Assembly: GCF_036388275.1 (NCBI RefSeq)
Contig: NZ_DASVSF010000071.1
Location: 1-64,000, forward strand
DNA from: Longimicrobium sp.
GTDB taxonomy: Bacteria > Gemmatimonadota > Gemmatimonadetes > Longimicrobiales > Longimicrobiaceae
Length of the DNA: 64,000 nt
Direction: 5' to 3'
Shown here: in pieces, positions 26,326 through 35,175 of the stretch
Position numbering within the stretch: position 1 is the stretch's first letter
Layout of the letters: each line of letters opens with the position of its first letter
Translations under genes and position numbers: made by a program
Notes under the pieces: generated by a model
What the model saw: the letters and a program-made list of their open reading frames with translations, nothing else
Told to the model about the DNA's origin: nothing
Databases searched by the model: none

Positions 26326-27044
26326 GGCGCGACGCAACGGTGTCATCCTGAGGCCCAAGCGCACCGCATCCGTCCGCAGCAGAACCGTCGCGGGCCGAAG
26401 GATCTAGCCGCGGACGGGTAACAAGCTCGGGCGCGGCAGCGGTCACCGAAGCTAGGGCCTCGGCTGCCGTGGGGCCCTCACCCGGCCGCGCTGACACGCG
26501 TGCCACCCTCTCCCACAAACAGCGCGGGAGAGGGGGTACACTTCGAGATTTCGGTGATCAGGGCAGGTGAGGAGCGCGCCCTGAACTCGCTGGGGCGAAT
26601 GAATTCGCGGCAACGACGGCCCGAAGTCCGCCTTCGCGGACTGCATCCGCGGCCGGGGTGCACGACCCCAGCCGACGTGCAGGTCAGGTCTCCCCCTCCC
26701 CTGCGAAGCGGGGGATGGGGGCCGGGGGGAGGGGGCTCCCGCGGATGCGCAGGCAGCCCGTCGAACCTCGACCGCGAAGTTCTCCCCTCTCCCGGCGCAG
26801 TTTGCCGGGGGAGGGGCCGGGGGAGGGGCCCCCGCAACGGAGGCGTCTCGGGCTCGGGTGCTCGCTACCGCGCCCAAACTGGAAGTGGCGCAGGCTAGAT
26901 CCTTCGGCGCGCGCGGGATGAGGCACGGGCGGGTTCGGTGCGCCTGCGCCTCAGGATGACAGACCGAAGTTCCCCCCTCTCCCGCGCCGTTTGCGGGGGA
27001 GGGGCCGGGGGAGGGGGAACCGCAACCATACGAACAAGCCCGAG
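26326..27044. repeat. 700-bp gap filled with dispersed repeats
   Basis: No gene is supported here. The gap starts at 26341 with GTCATCCTGAGGCCCAAGCG and has an inverted copy ending GCGCCTCAGGATGAC at about 26960, so the two ends are inverted repeats some 620 bp apart. Inside are the 55-bp repeat shared with 14118-14172, three G/C-run hairpins (about 26510, 26695, 26790) and a G-run block with G4 potential (26710-26735). A further CCCTCTCCCGCG hairpin at 26975-27015 precedes the next gene. Confidence 0.8.
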
Positions 27045-27749
27045 ATGCCCCGCAGCACATCGATCTGGATCGTCCTGGCCGCGGCGCTGCTCGCGTGGCC
27101 CGCTCACGCGCAGGACGCGGCGGACTACGACTACGAGAACCTGGTCCTGACGGGCGTGGGGGCCCACGTGAGCGTGGTGTTCCCCTCGCGCTCCGAGGCC
27201 ACGCTCGGGTTCAACCTGCGCGCCGATCTGGGGCTGCTGGGCCCCAACCTGCGCATCGCCCCCGGCCTCACCTACTGGCAGTCGACGTTCCGCGCCGGCG
27301 AGGTAGACCGCATCGAGGAGCGGATCGAGGCGTCGTGCGAGCGGGGGGGAAGCCCGTGCACGGGCATCGACCTGGGCACCATCCAGATCAGCGACCTCTC
27401 GATCGATCTCGATGCCCACTACCTGTGGACCACCGCGCTGGGGATCGAGCCGTACGCCGGCGCGGGCGTGTCGCTGCACCTGCAGAACGGGAGCGGCGAG
27501 TTCATCGAGAACACGTTCGTCGAAGAATTGCTGGACCAGGTCGCGCCGGGGCTGAACCTGGTGGCCGGCGCGGAGATGCCGCTGGCCGGCAACCTGCGCG
27601 TGCTCGCCGAGGCCCGCGGCGTGCTGACCAGCAACCTGCGATCGTTCAGCGTGGGCGTGGGGGGCAGCTGGGCGTTTCCGTCGGACATGCGCCGCCCCGT
27701 GATGCCGCCCCCCGCCGCGCCGCCGACCTCTACCTCGACCATTCGCTGA
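27045..27749 (+). CDS. Outer-membrane beta-barrel-like protein
   Basis: The protein has 234 residues. A signal peptide (MPRSTSIWIVLAAALLAWPA, cleavage after AHA) is followed by alternating hydrophobic/polar strands typical of an 8-stranded barrel: VGAHVSVVFPS, LGFNLRADLGLL, IDLDAHYLWTT, AGAGVSLHLQN, NLRVLAEARGV, SFSVGVGGSWAF. One Cys pair lies in SCERGGSPC. The tail is Pro/Thr-rich. No specific family is recognised. The stop overlaps the next start (TGATG). Confidence 0.75.
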   Translation: MPRSTSIWIVLAAALLAWPAHAQDAADYDYENLVLTGVGAHVSVVFPSRSEATLGFNLRADLGLLGPNLRIAPGLTYWQSTFRAGEVDRIEERIEASCERGGSPCTGIDLGTIQISDLSIDLDAHYLWTTALGIEPYAGAGVSLHLQNGSGEFIENTFVEELLDQVAPGLNLVAGAEMPLAGNLRVLAEARGVLTSNLRSFSVGVGGSWAFPSDMRRPVMPPPAAPPTSTSTIR

Positions 27750-28756
27750 TGGCCATCTCCCGTCCCCCCGTCCGGCTGGCCGTGCTGGGCGCCGGCTCCG
27801 TCGCCCAGGTGGTGCACCTTCCCATCCTCACGCGCATGCGGGGCGTGGAGGTGGTCGCCGTGGCCGATCGCGACGCGCACACCGCGCGCACCATCGCCAG
27901 CCGGTTCGCGATTCCCACCGTCTCCACCGAGGCCGAGCAGGTGCTCACCGACGACGTGGACGGCGTGGTGGTGTGCACCCCCAGCAACCGCCACGAAGAG
28001 CAGGTTCGCGCGGCGCTCAGGGCCGGCAAGTTCGTGCTCTGCGAAAAGCCCCTGGCGCTCACTGCCGACGGCGTGGCGCGCATCATGGACGAGGAAGGCG
28101 CGCAGGGGCGGCTGATGGTGGCCATGAACCAGCGCTACCGGCCGGACACCACGGCGCTTCACCAGTTCGTCTCCGGCGGCGAGCTGGGAGACGTGTACTA
28201 CCTGAAGACGGGGTGGCTCAACCGGTACCGTCCCAAGGGCCGCACGTGGCGGGAAAGGAAGTCCACGGCGGGCGGCGGCGCGTTCATGGACCTGGGGCTG
28301 CAGATGCTGGACCTGGCCCTGTGGACGCTGGGCTATCCGAAGCCGGAGCGGGTTTCGGCGCACATGCACTCGACAGCGGGGAGCGAGGTGGAAGACTCGG
28401 CCGCGCTGGTGCTGCGGCTGGAGGGCGACCGGCTGATCAACCTGGACTGCACCTGGAACCTGCTGGCCCGCAAAGACCGCCAGTACCTTCACGTGATGGG
28501 CACCGCCGGGTCTGCCTCGCTGTCGCCGCTCGCCGTCTACAAGGACATGCCGGCGGGGCTGGTAGAGGTGACGCCTCCCGTGCAGGCGTCGCGCGAGAAC
28601 GCGTTCACCGCCAGCTACCGCAACGAGCTGCAGGCGTTCGTGGAGCTGGTGCGCGGTGACCGGACGGTGGGTGCGCCGGGGGAACACCTTGTGCTGATGC
28701 GCCTGGTGGAGGCCGCGTACCGCTCCGCGGCCGAACGGCGCGAAGTCGCGCTGTAG
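27749..28756 (+). CDS. Gfo/Idh/MocA-family oxidoreductase
   Basis: The protein has 335 residues. An N-terminal Rossmann domain (LGAGSVAQVVHLPILTRM) binds NAD(P), and the catalytic EKP motif reads CEKPLALTADG. The C-terminal alpha/beta domain (from about 125) starts with NQRYRPDTTALHQFV and includes the active-site-like STAGGGAFMDLGLQMLDLAL. Such enzymes oxidise or reduce sugar-like substrates; the substrate is not predictable. It overlaps the barrel gene by 1 nt and precedes the ferritin-like gene by 49 nt. Confidence 0.93.
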   Translation: MAISRPPVRLAVLGAGSVAQVVHLPILTRMRGVEVVAVADRDAHTARTIASRFAIPTVSTEAEQVLTDDVDGVVVCTPSNRHEEQVRAALRAGKFVLCEKPLALTADGVARIMDEEGAQGRLMVAMNQRYRPDTTALHQFVSGGELGDVYYLKTGWLNRYRPKGRTWRERKSTAGGGAFMDLGLQMLDLALWTLGYPKPERVSAHMHSTAGSEVEDSAALVLRLEGDRLINLDCTWNLLARKDRQYLHVMGTAGSASLSPLAVYKDMPAGLVEVTPPVQASRENAFTASYRNELQAFVELVRGDRTVGAPGEHLVLMRLVEAAYRSAAERREVAL

Positions 28757-28805
28757 GGCCGCGTACGCGTGGCCTGAAGACATCCGGAACAGGGGGACGA
28801 AGAGA

Positions 28806-29234
28806 ATGGCGGACCTGAAGGCGTTGATTGACGGATTGAACGAGGACCTCGCGGCCGAGTACCAGGCCGTGATCATGTATCGCACCTTCGCCAGCCTGGT
28901 GACGGGGCCGTGGCGGATGGACCTGCGGCCGTTCTTCGAGAACGAGATCCCGGACGAGCTGGGGCACGCCGCGTTTCTGGCCGACAAGATCGTGGCGCTG
29001 GGCGGCATTCCCACCACGCAGGCGCAGCCGGTGCCCATCCCCCGCGACAACCGCCAGATGCTGGAGATCGCGCTGCAGGCCGAAATCGACACGATGGAGC
29101 GCTACAGCCGCCGCATCCAGCAAGCCGAGGAGGCGGGCGAGATCTCCATCAAGCTGCAGCTGGAGAACCTGCTGGTGGACGAAAGCAAGCACCGCGACGA
29201 CATCCGCCGCATGCTCGAGGGCTGGAAGGAGTAG
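28806..29234 (+). CDS. Ferritin-like (bacterioferritin-type) domain protein
   Basis: The protein has 142 residues forming a four-helix bundle. Di-iron ligand candidates are Glu18 in EDLAAEYQAV, the E..DELGHA pair in helix 2, Glu in LQAEIDTMERY, and E..KH in VDESKHRDD. This is the ferritin/bacterioferritin-like pattern (ExxH repeated). It may store iron or detoxify peroxide with iron. The ATG has GAAGAGA just upstream. A strong hairpin follows about 50 nt after the stop. Confidence 0.88.
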   Translation: MADLKALIDGLNEDLAAEYQAVIMYRTFASLVTGPWRMDLRPFFENEIPDELGHAAFLADKIVALGGIPTTQAQPVPIPRDNRQMLEIALQAEIDTMERYSRRIQQAEEAGEISIKLQLENLLVDESKHRDDIRRMLEGWKE

Positions 29235-29284
29235 TCATCGCCACACGGACGGGCACCCTGCCCCGTCCGCGCAACTGCCGAACC

Positions 29285-29315
29285 GGGGCCGACAGGCGTT
29301 TCTCCTGTCGGCTCC
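29285..29315 (+). terminator. Hairpin terminator after ferritin-like gene
   Basis: Arms GGGGCCGACAGG and CCTGTCGGCTCC (12 bp, one G-T pair) with a 7-nt loop, followed by GTCTGTTT. A smaller hairpin (CGGACGGG / CCCGTCCG) precedes it at 29246-29269. The rest of the 313-bp gap to 29547 holds a promoter and no gene. Confidence 0.75.
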
Positions 29316-29425
29316 GTCTGTTTACAGGTTCTTTTTCAGCCCTCCTCTATCTCCAAAAAGCTGGATAGTCCGGCGCTTTCTCTCTTTCCTCCGAAGCGCC
29401 GGGTAATCTGATGTTCCAGGAACAC

Positions 29426-29454
29426 TTGACGCGGGACTGCTGCGTGGTTATCCT
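29426..29454 (+). promoter_or_regulatory. Sigma-70-like promoter of the propeller/Cys-peptide unit
   Basis: TTGACG (29426-29431), a 17-nt spacer, and TATCCT (29449-29454). It lies 94 nt before the lipoprotein start at 29548, leaving an untranslated leader of about 85 nt. Confidence 0.65.
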
Positions 29455-29547
29455 GTCTTCAAGAGATAATCGTCACTTCCGGACGAGTCTTGTGAATGGG
29501 GCGCCGTCCGGCTGCCCTGTCTTCTCTCCCACCCGCCAGGATCTTCG

Positions 29548-30642
29548 ATGGCGAAGAAGCTTGTCCTCCTCCTGCTGGCCGGCGCCGTGGCGGCGTGCGC
29601 CAGCGACGGCCCCGGCCCCGCGGGCCGCACGCCTGCGATGCGCCAGCTGGTGCTGGAGCCGGTCGTGGATCTCCGGGACGACTCGGCGGCCATCCTGGCG
29701 CGGCCCGAGTGGGTCTCCGTCGATCCGCAGGGCCGGTTCGTGATCGCTGACATCTCCGACAAGAACGTGAAGGTTTACGATGCCGCGGGGCAGCGCCGGG
29801 GCACCGTGGGCCGCGTGGGCCACGGCCCTGGCGAGTTCGTGGGGCTGATGACCGCGCAGGCGTACGGCGACTCGGTGATCGGTTACGACCTGAACGGCGC
29901 CCGTATCTCCGTATTCGGCCCCGATGGCCGGTACCGCCGCGCCCTGGCGATCACCGATCGCAAGGTTCCGCTGCCGTTTTACGTGCGCGTGGTGGACGAC
30001 TCGCTGTTCCTGCTGGTGGCGGCCGTGCCGGGCGGGGCGGGGCGCAACCTGCTCTCGCTGGTTCGCCCCGACGGAACGCCCGTGGCCTCGTTCTTCGACC
30101 CCTCCGAGTACCTGGGCAAGGACCCCAAGCTCATCCAGCGCACGATGGTGATCGCCGACGCGGCGGGCGGCGTGGTGTTCGCCGCACTCGTCGGGGGCGA
30201 CAGCGTGTATGCCTTCGATTATCGCGGCCGGCGCCTGGGCGCCCACCCGATCGACCCGCAGCAGCCGCTGGTGACCACGCGCACCCTGCTGGCCCGAAAT
30301 GGCGGACGCGAGCGGCTGGCCAGTGGAAAGTCCGTCGTCGACGGCAACCGCAACGTCATCGGGCTGGTGGCCCTGGACAGCGCGACGGTGGCCATGCAGG
30401 TGGCGGAATACAATGCCGAGACCGGGATCGACCCGCTGGACGGCGGCACGGTCATCGTTCACACCCTGCAGCCGGGTGGACGGCTGATCCCCATCGCGCG
30501 CTCCGACGAGCGTGGGGCGGTGATCGGCCGCGACCGGCAGGGGCGCCTGCTGATGCTTCGCTACACCTCTTCCGCGGCCGACAGCTACCAGGTGGTGCGT
30601 GCGACCACGCGTCCCCTGACCACCGCCCGGAGGACGCCGTGA
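29548..30642 (+). CDS. Six-bladed beta-propeller lipoprotein
   Basis: The protein has 364 residues. The signal MAKKLVLLLLAGAVAAC gives a lipoprotein (Cys17). The mature part is a run of NHL/BF3872-like blades: PEWVSVDPQGRFVIADI, NVKVYDAAGQRRGTVGRVG (HGPGEF follows), ISVFGPDGRYRRAL, VYAFDYRGRRLGAHPID, and others. In Bacteroidota, related propellers often sit beside small secreted Cys-rich peptides and thioredoxin-like proteins. The same arrangement is seen here, so it may bind or sense that peptide. Its stop overlaps the next gene's GTG by 4 nt. Confidence 0.85.
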   Translation: MAKKLVLLLLAGAVAACASDGPGPAGRTPAMRQLVLEPVVDLRDDSAAILARPEWVSVDPQGRFVIADISDKNVKVYDAAGQRRGTVGRVGHGPGEFVGLMTAQAYGDSVIGYDLNGARISVFGPDGRYRRALAITDRKVPLPFYVRVVDDSLFLLVAAVPGGAGRNLLSLVRPDGTPVASFFDPSEYLGKDPKLIQRTMVIADAAGGVVFAALVGGDSVYAFDYRGRRLGAHPIDPQQPLVTTRTLLARNGGRERLASGKSVVDGNRNVIGLVALDSATVAMQVAEYNAETGIDPLDGGTVIVHTLQPGGRLIPIARSDERGAVIGRDRQGRLLMLRYTSSAADSYQVVRATTRPLTTARRTP

Positions 30643-31217
30643 ACGCCCGCGGGGGACGGCTTCGCGCCACGCTGGGTGTGCTGGGGGCGTTCGCCCTCGC
30701 CTGGGGTGCCTCGCGCGCGCTGGCCAAGGGATGGGACGGAGCGCCCGGCCGCATGCGCACGCAGATGGCGCCGCCCACGGCCGCGGGCCTCGATTCGGCC
30801 ACGATCGCCGTGCAGGGCGCGCTGACCACTGGGGCGGCCTCGGCGACGGCTGCGTCCATGCCGCGAGGCATGGGGCTGCTGGTGGTGCTGCGCAGGGCCG
30901 ACATCCTTACCTGCGAAGACCTGGGCCGGCAGCTGCGCGAGCTGGAGTCGCGAGGCGGCGGCTTGCCGCTGGTGGTGATGGCCGACACGGGGGCGGCGGA
31001 GGAGCTTCGCGCCTTCGTGCGCCGCGAGCGGGTGAAAGCCGCGGTGGTAGAGGTGGAAACCCGCCAGGTGCTGAACGACACGCCGGCGCTTTTCACCCCC
31101 GCGGTGCTGGTGGTGCGTGATGGCGGCGCCCGCGTGGCGGGCATCGTCCATCCCAAGCGGTTTTCCAATGCACGGGTGCGCTCGTTCGCCGACGAACTGG
31201 GCGCACACCTGGACTGA
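30639..31217 (+). CDS. Membrane-anchored thioredoxin-fold-like protein
   Basis: The protein has 192 residues from a GTG that overlaps the propeller stop. An N-terminal uncleaved-looking segment (LGVLGAFALAWGASRALA) should anchor it in the membrane, then a Pro/Ala/Thr linker. Residues about 75-190 resemble a thioredoxin/AhpC-like fold: a strand GLLVVLRRADILTCEDLG with a single Cys, a strand LPLVVMADTG and a cis-Pro-like FTPAVLVVRDG. The usual CxxC is reduced to one Cys, so it may be a redox-inactive or mono-thiol variant. Context suggests it handles the Cys-rich peptide encoded next. Confidence 0.7.
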   Translation: MNARGGRLRATLGVLGAFALAWGASRALAKGWDGAPGRMRTQMAPPTAAGLDSATIAVQGALTTGAASATAASMPRGMGLLVVLRRADILTCEDLGRQLRELESRGGGLPLVVMADTGAAEELRAFVRRERVKAAVVEVETRQVLNDTPALFTPAVLVVRDGGARVAGIVHPKRFSNARVRSFADELGAHLD

Positions 31218-31273
31218 TGGCAGGAGTACCACACGGGGCCGGGAACCCTACTTACCAACCAGGAGACGATCTC

Positions 31274-31468
31274 ATGACCATTCGCAAGGCCCTTACCGTT
31301 GGCGCGCTGATCTTCGGCGGCGTGCTGGGCAGCACCAACTTCAGCGTGGCTTCGGAGGGGAACCAGCAGTGCTACTACCGCCCCGGTACCGACGTCGAGA
31401 ACTCGTGCACCGCCTGCGCCGACACCTGTGGCGGTGCGGGCTACCGCTGCTGCACCATCATAGGATAA
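31274..31468 (+). CDS. Secreted cysteine-rich peptide (six Cys)
   Basis: The protein has 64 residues. ATG 31274 has AGGAGA 8 nt upstream. Residues 1-27 are a signal peptide (MTIRKALTVGALIFGGVLGS, cleavage near SVAS-EG). The mature part of about 37 residues has six Cys at 33, 45, 48, 52, 59 and 60, giving the pattern C-x11-C-x2-C-x3-C-x6-CC, and ends TIIG. An even number of Cys and a compact size suggest three disulfides. It is the last gene of a three-gene unit ended by a hairpin. In organisation it parallels NVEALA-type peptides beside propellers in Bacteroidota, though the sequence is different. Function is unknown: signal, bacteriocin-like or metal-binding are all open. Confidence 0.75.
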   Translation: MTIRKALTVGALIFGGVLGSTNFSVASEGNQQCYYRPGTDVENSCTACADTCGGAGYRCCTIIG

Positions 31469-31557
31469 AGTCGGCAAACAGCTCAGCCATCTCGCGGCGA
31501 CAGCCGCGCGATCCCATTCGTATCGCTTCACGCCTTTCCCGGGCCCGTGCCACGCGG

Positions 31558-31590
31558 CGGCGCACCTACTCCCCCGGGAGAGGTGCGCCG
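31558..31590 (+). terminator. Hairpin terminator after Cys-rich peptide gene
   Basis: Perfect 10-bp arms CGGCGCACCT / AGGTGCGCCG with an inner CCC/GGG pairing, followed by TTGCTCGTTC. It closes the propeller/peptide unit. Confidence 0.75.
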
Positions 31591-31737
31591 TTGCTCGTTC
31601 GCTCCCAGGATTCCGCGGGTTGCCCGAATCCGCCACATCCGCTATTTTTGATGATTCTCCGGCTGCCCGTATCGCGCGAACCGTCGCGCGGGGGCGAGCC
31701 ACTGTTTCAAGCCGACGAACCGACAGGTGGTGGCGAT

Positions 31738-31941
31738 ATGAAGGCCGACATTCATCCGACGTACAACATGGCGAAGGTGCACTGCGCCTGCGGCAACACC
31801 TTCGAGACCCGCTCCACCAAGGGCGACATCGGCGTCGAAGTGTGCAGCAACTGCCACCCGTACTACACGGGCAAGCAGAAGCTGATGGACACCGCGGGAC
31901 GCGTGGAGCGCTTCCGGCAGCGCTACGCAGCCGCCCAGTAA
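31738..31941 (+). CDS. rpmE: 50S ribosomal protein L31 (zinc type)
   Basis: The protein has 67 residues. MKADIHPTYNMAKVHCACGN has the first Cys pair and VCSNCHPYYTGKQK the second, so this is the zinc-binding (C+) L31. It is a structural protein of the large subunit at the inter-subunit bridge. The ATG at 31738 matches the conserved N-terminus. It lies about 125 nt before prfA, a common neighbour. Confidence 0.97.
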   Translation: MKADIHPTYNMAKVHCACGNTFETRSTKGDIGVEVCSNCHPYYTGKQKLMDTAGRVERFRQRYAAAQ

Positions 31942-32066
31942 GCAGACGAAAGAGAGCCGGGGCCGCGCCCCGGCTCTCCGACTATCCAGGCCCAACGATG
32001 CGCGCCGCGGCCGCGCAACGGTGAACCACCGCGCGCGTCTGCACCCGCGCACTCACGCACGACCCC

Positions 32067-33137
<1,071 letters not shown>

Positions 33138-33186
33138 CCGTGCCGGCGCGCCGCATTGACGGGGCGGCGGGAACGCACGAGTTTGC

Positions 33187-33220
33187 GCGCCGCGGGCCCC
33201 AATGGGTCCGCGGCGCTTTT
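33187..33220 (+). terminator. Intrinsic terminator/attenuator between prfA and prmC
   Basis: A 13-bp stem with one G-T pair (33187-33199 with 33204-33216), 4-nt CAAT loop, then TTTT (33217-33220). It would reduce prmC transcription relative to prfA unless read through. Confidence 0.8.
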
Positions 33221-33248
33221 CCGTGCCGCACACCGAGGCGAACGGCCG

Positions 33249-34118
33249 TTGCAGACCGAGACCAAGCGCTGGACCCTCGTGGAGATGCTCCGCTGGACGG
33301 CGGAGTACCTGGGCGGCAAGGGCTTCCACAACCCCCGGCTGAACGCCGAGCTGCTGCTGGCCGGCATGCTGGGCCTCAAGCGGCTGGACCTGTACCTTCA
33401 GTACGACCGCCCGCTCAGCCCCGAGGAGCTGGCCGAGTTCAAGGCCCGGCTGCGCAGGCGTGCGCGCCGCGAGCCGTTGCAGTACATTGACGGAACAGCC
33501 GCGTTTCGTGACCTTGTGCTCAAGGTGGACCCGCGCGTGCTGATCCCCCGGCCGGAAACGGAGCGCCTTGTCCAGGAGGTGCTGGACTGGGCGGCCGGGC
33601 GGGAAGGACTGGAGGCCATGGACCTGGGCACGGGCTCCGGCGCCATCGCCCTGGCGCTGGCGACGGAAGGCCCGTTCGCCCGGGTGGTGGCCACGGACCT
33701 GCGCGAAGGCACGCTGGCTGCGGCGCGCGCCAACCACGAGGCCGTCGCGCCTTCGGCATCGGTGCAGTTCCGCGCGGGCGACCTGTTCGAGCCGGTTCGC
33801 GGCGAGGCGTTCGACGTGATCGTCTCCAACCCGCCCTACATCGGCGAAGAGGAGCGGCCGGCGCTGGACGCGGAGGTGGTTGACTGGGAGCCGCGGGCGG
33901 CGCTCTTCGCCGGGGTGGGCGGACTGGAGGTCATCCGCCCCCTCGTGGCCCAGGCTCCCGGGCACCTGCGCCCCGGCGGGCTGCTGGCGCTGGAGATCGG
34001 GGCAGGGCAGGGCGTTGCCGTGGCGGAGCTGATCGAGCGGACGGGCGCCTTCAACACGGCGCGGGTAAAGCAGGACCTGGCGGGGCGCGACCGCTTCGTG
34101 CTCGCCGAGCGACTATGA
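33249..34118 (+). CDS. prmC: Release-factor glutamine methyltransferase PrmC
   Basis: The protein has 289 residues if started at TTG 33249 (GAGG about 10 nt upstream). Longer non-ATG starts exist but would run into the terminator hairpin. It methylates the GGQ glutamine of RF1/RF2. The helical N-terminal domain (residues 1-75) binds the release factor. The SAM site MDLGTGSGAIALALA and the catalytic NPPY in VSNPPYIGEEER are present. Confidence 0.94.
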   Translation: MQTETKRWTLVEMLRWTAEYLGGKGFHNPRLNAELLLAGMLGLKRLDLYLQYDRPLSPEELAEFKARLRRRARREPLQYIDGTAAFRDLVLKVDPRVLIPRPETERLVQEVLDWAAGREGLEAMDLGTGSGAIALALATEGPFARVVATDLREGTLAAARANHEAVAPSASVQFRAGDLFEPVRGEAFDVIVSNPPYIGEEERPALDAEVVDWEPRAALFAGVGGLEVIRPLVAQAPGHLRPGGLLALEIGAGQGVAVAELIERTGAFNTARVKQDLAGRDRFVLAERL

Positions 34119-34131
34119 CAAGGACGTTGGG

Positions 34132-34488
34132 ATGGAACCGATCTGGGAACGGGCGCGCGAAGTAGGCAGGCAGATCGCGCACAGCAGCGAGTACGGCGCC
34201 ATGAAGCGCGCCAGCGAAACCCTGCAGAACGACCGCGAGGCCGTAACGCGCCTCAACCGGCTTCAGCAGCTGGAGGCCGGGTTCGCGCGCGCCATGCAGG
34301 GCGGCAGCGAGCCGCCGCTCGAGGAGCAGGACGAGTACGAGCGGCTGGTGGGCGAGGTGCAGACCATCCCCGCGTACCAGGCGTTCGAGGCGGCCCGCGC
34401 CAACCTCGACCAGTTGATGGCGCGGGTGAACGAGGAGATCGAAAAGGGGATTCAGGCGGGCGAGCAGAGCCGTATCATCCTGGCCTGA
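34132..34488 (+). CDS. YlbF/YmcA-family protein
   Basis: The protein has 118 residues and is all helical: IWERAREVGRQIAHSSEYGA, KRASETLQNDREAV and ANLDQLMARVNEEIEKGIQ. It matches the Com_YlbF (DUF964) family. In Bacillus, YlbF and YmcA with YaaT form an iron-sulfur complex affecting RNase Y. Whether that role holds here is unknown; the two C-terminal Cys seen in some members are absent. It sits 13 nt after prmC and 17 nt before the lipid gene. Confidence 0.85.
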   Translation: MEPIWERAREVGRQIAHSSEYGAMKRASETLQNDREAVTRLNRLQQLEAGFARAMQGGSEPPLEEQDEYERLVGEVQTIPAYQAFEAARANLDQLMARVNEEIEKGIQAGEQSRIILA

Positions 34489-34505
34489 GCCGGACACTCC
34501 GCCCC

Positions 34506-35141
34506 ATGAACCTTCAGCCCAGCGCGCTGCGCGACCAGGGAACCCGGCTGCTGCAGCCGGTGATGGACCTGTTCGTCCGCACGGGGCTTACGCCCAACGG
34601 CGCCACCACCATCGGCTTCGTGGTGACGGCGGGAGCGGGGATCGCCTACTTCTTCGGGCACCTGCAGCTGGGCGGCCTGCTGGTGCTGCTGGGCGGCTTC
34701 TTCGACATCGTCGACGGCTACATCGCGCGCCGCCGGTCGATGTCCACCACCTTCGGCTCGTTCTACGACTCCACCCTGGACCGCGTGTCGGAGGTGGTGG
34801 TGCTGATGGGGGTGATGTCGCTGTACGTGGGCGACCGGCCTACGCTGGGCGTGTGGTGGATGGTGTACGTGGTGGCGGCCGCGATCGCCGGGTCGCTGCT
34901 GGTTTCGTACACCCGCGCCCGCGCCGAGGGGCTGGGGATCGACTGCCGGGTGGGCTTGATGCAGCGCGCGGAGCGAATCCTGCTACTTGGAATCGCCACG
35001 CTGTTCTTTGGCAGCTGGCGCAGCGGCGTGGTGCTCACTTGGGTGATGCTGGCCATGGCGGCGCTCACCAATTTGACGGCGCTGTACCGGGTCTACTGGG
35101 TATACAAGTACACCAACGCCGCCCCGGCGGCGCGGCCGTAG
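34506..35141 (+). CDS. CDP-alcohol phosphatidyltransferase (probable phosphatidylinositol-phosphate synthase)
   Basis: The protein has 211 residues with about six membrane spans. The class motif DxxDGxxAR...GxxxDxxxD is complete across residues about 68-95 (FDIVDGYIARRR, then FGSFYDSTLDR). These enzymes exchange CMP of CDP-diacylglycerol for an alcohol. The motif alone does not fix the alcohol. The adjacent inositol-1-phosphate synthase makes inositol phosphate the best candidate, as in mycobacterial PIP synthase. The alternative is a glycerol phosphate (PgsA-type) enzyme. Confidence 0.85.
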   Translation: MNLQPSALRDQGTRLLQPVMDLFVRTGLTPNGATTIGFVVTAGAGIAYFFGHLQLGGLLVLLGGFFDIVDGYIARRRSMSTTFGSFYDSTLDRVSEVVVLMGVMSLYVGDRPTLGVWWMVYVVAAAIAGSLLVSYTRARAEGLGIDCRVGLMQRAERILLLGIATLFFGSWRSGVVLTWVMLAMAALTNLTALYRVYWVYKYTNAAPAARP

Positions 35142-35175
35142 GCCAAAACACCAGTTTGAAAGGGTCTGTCCGACC

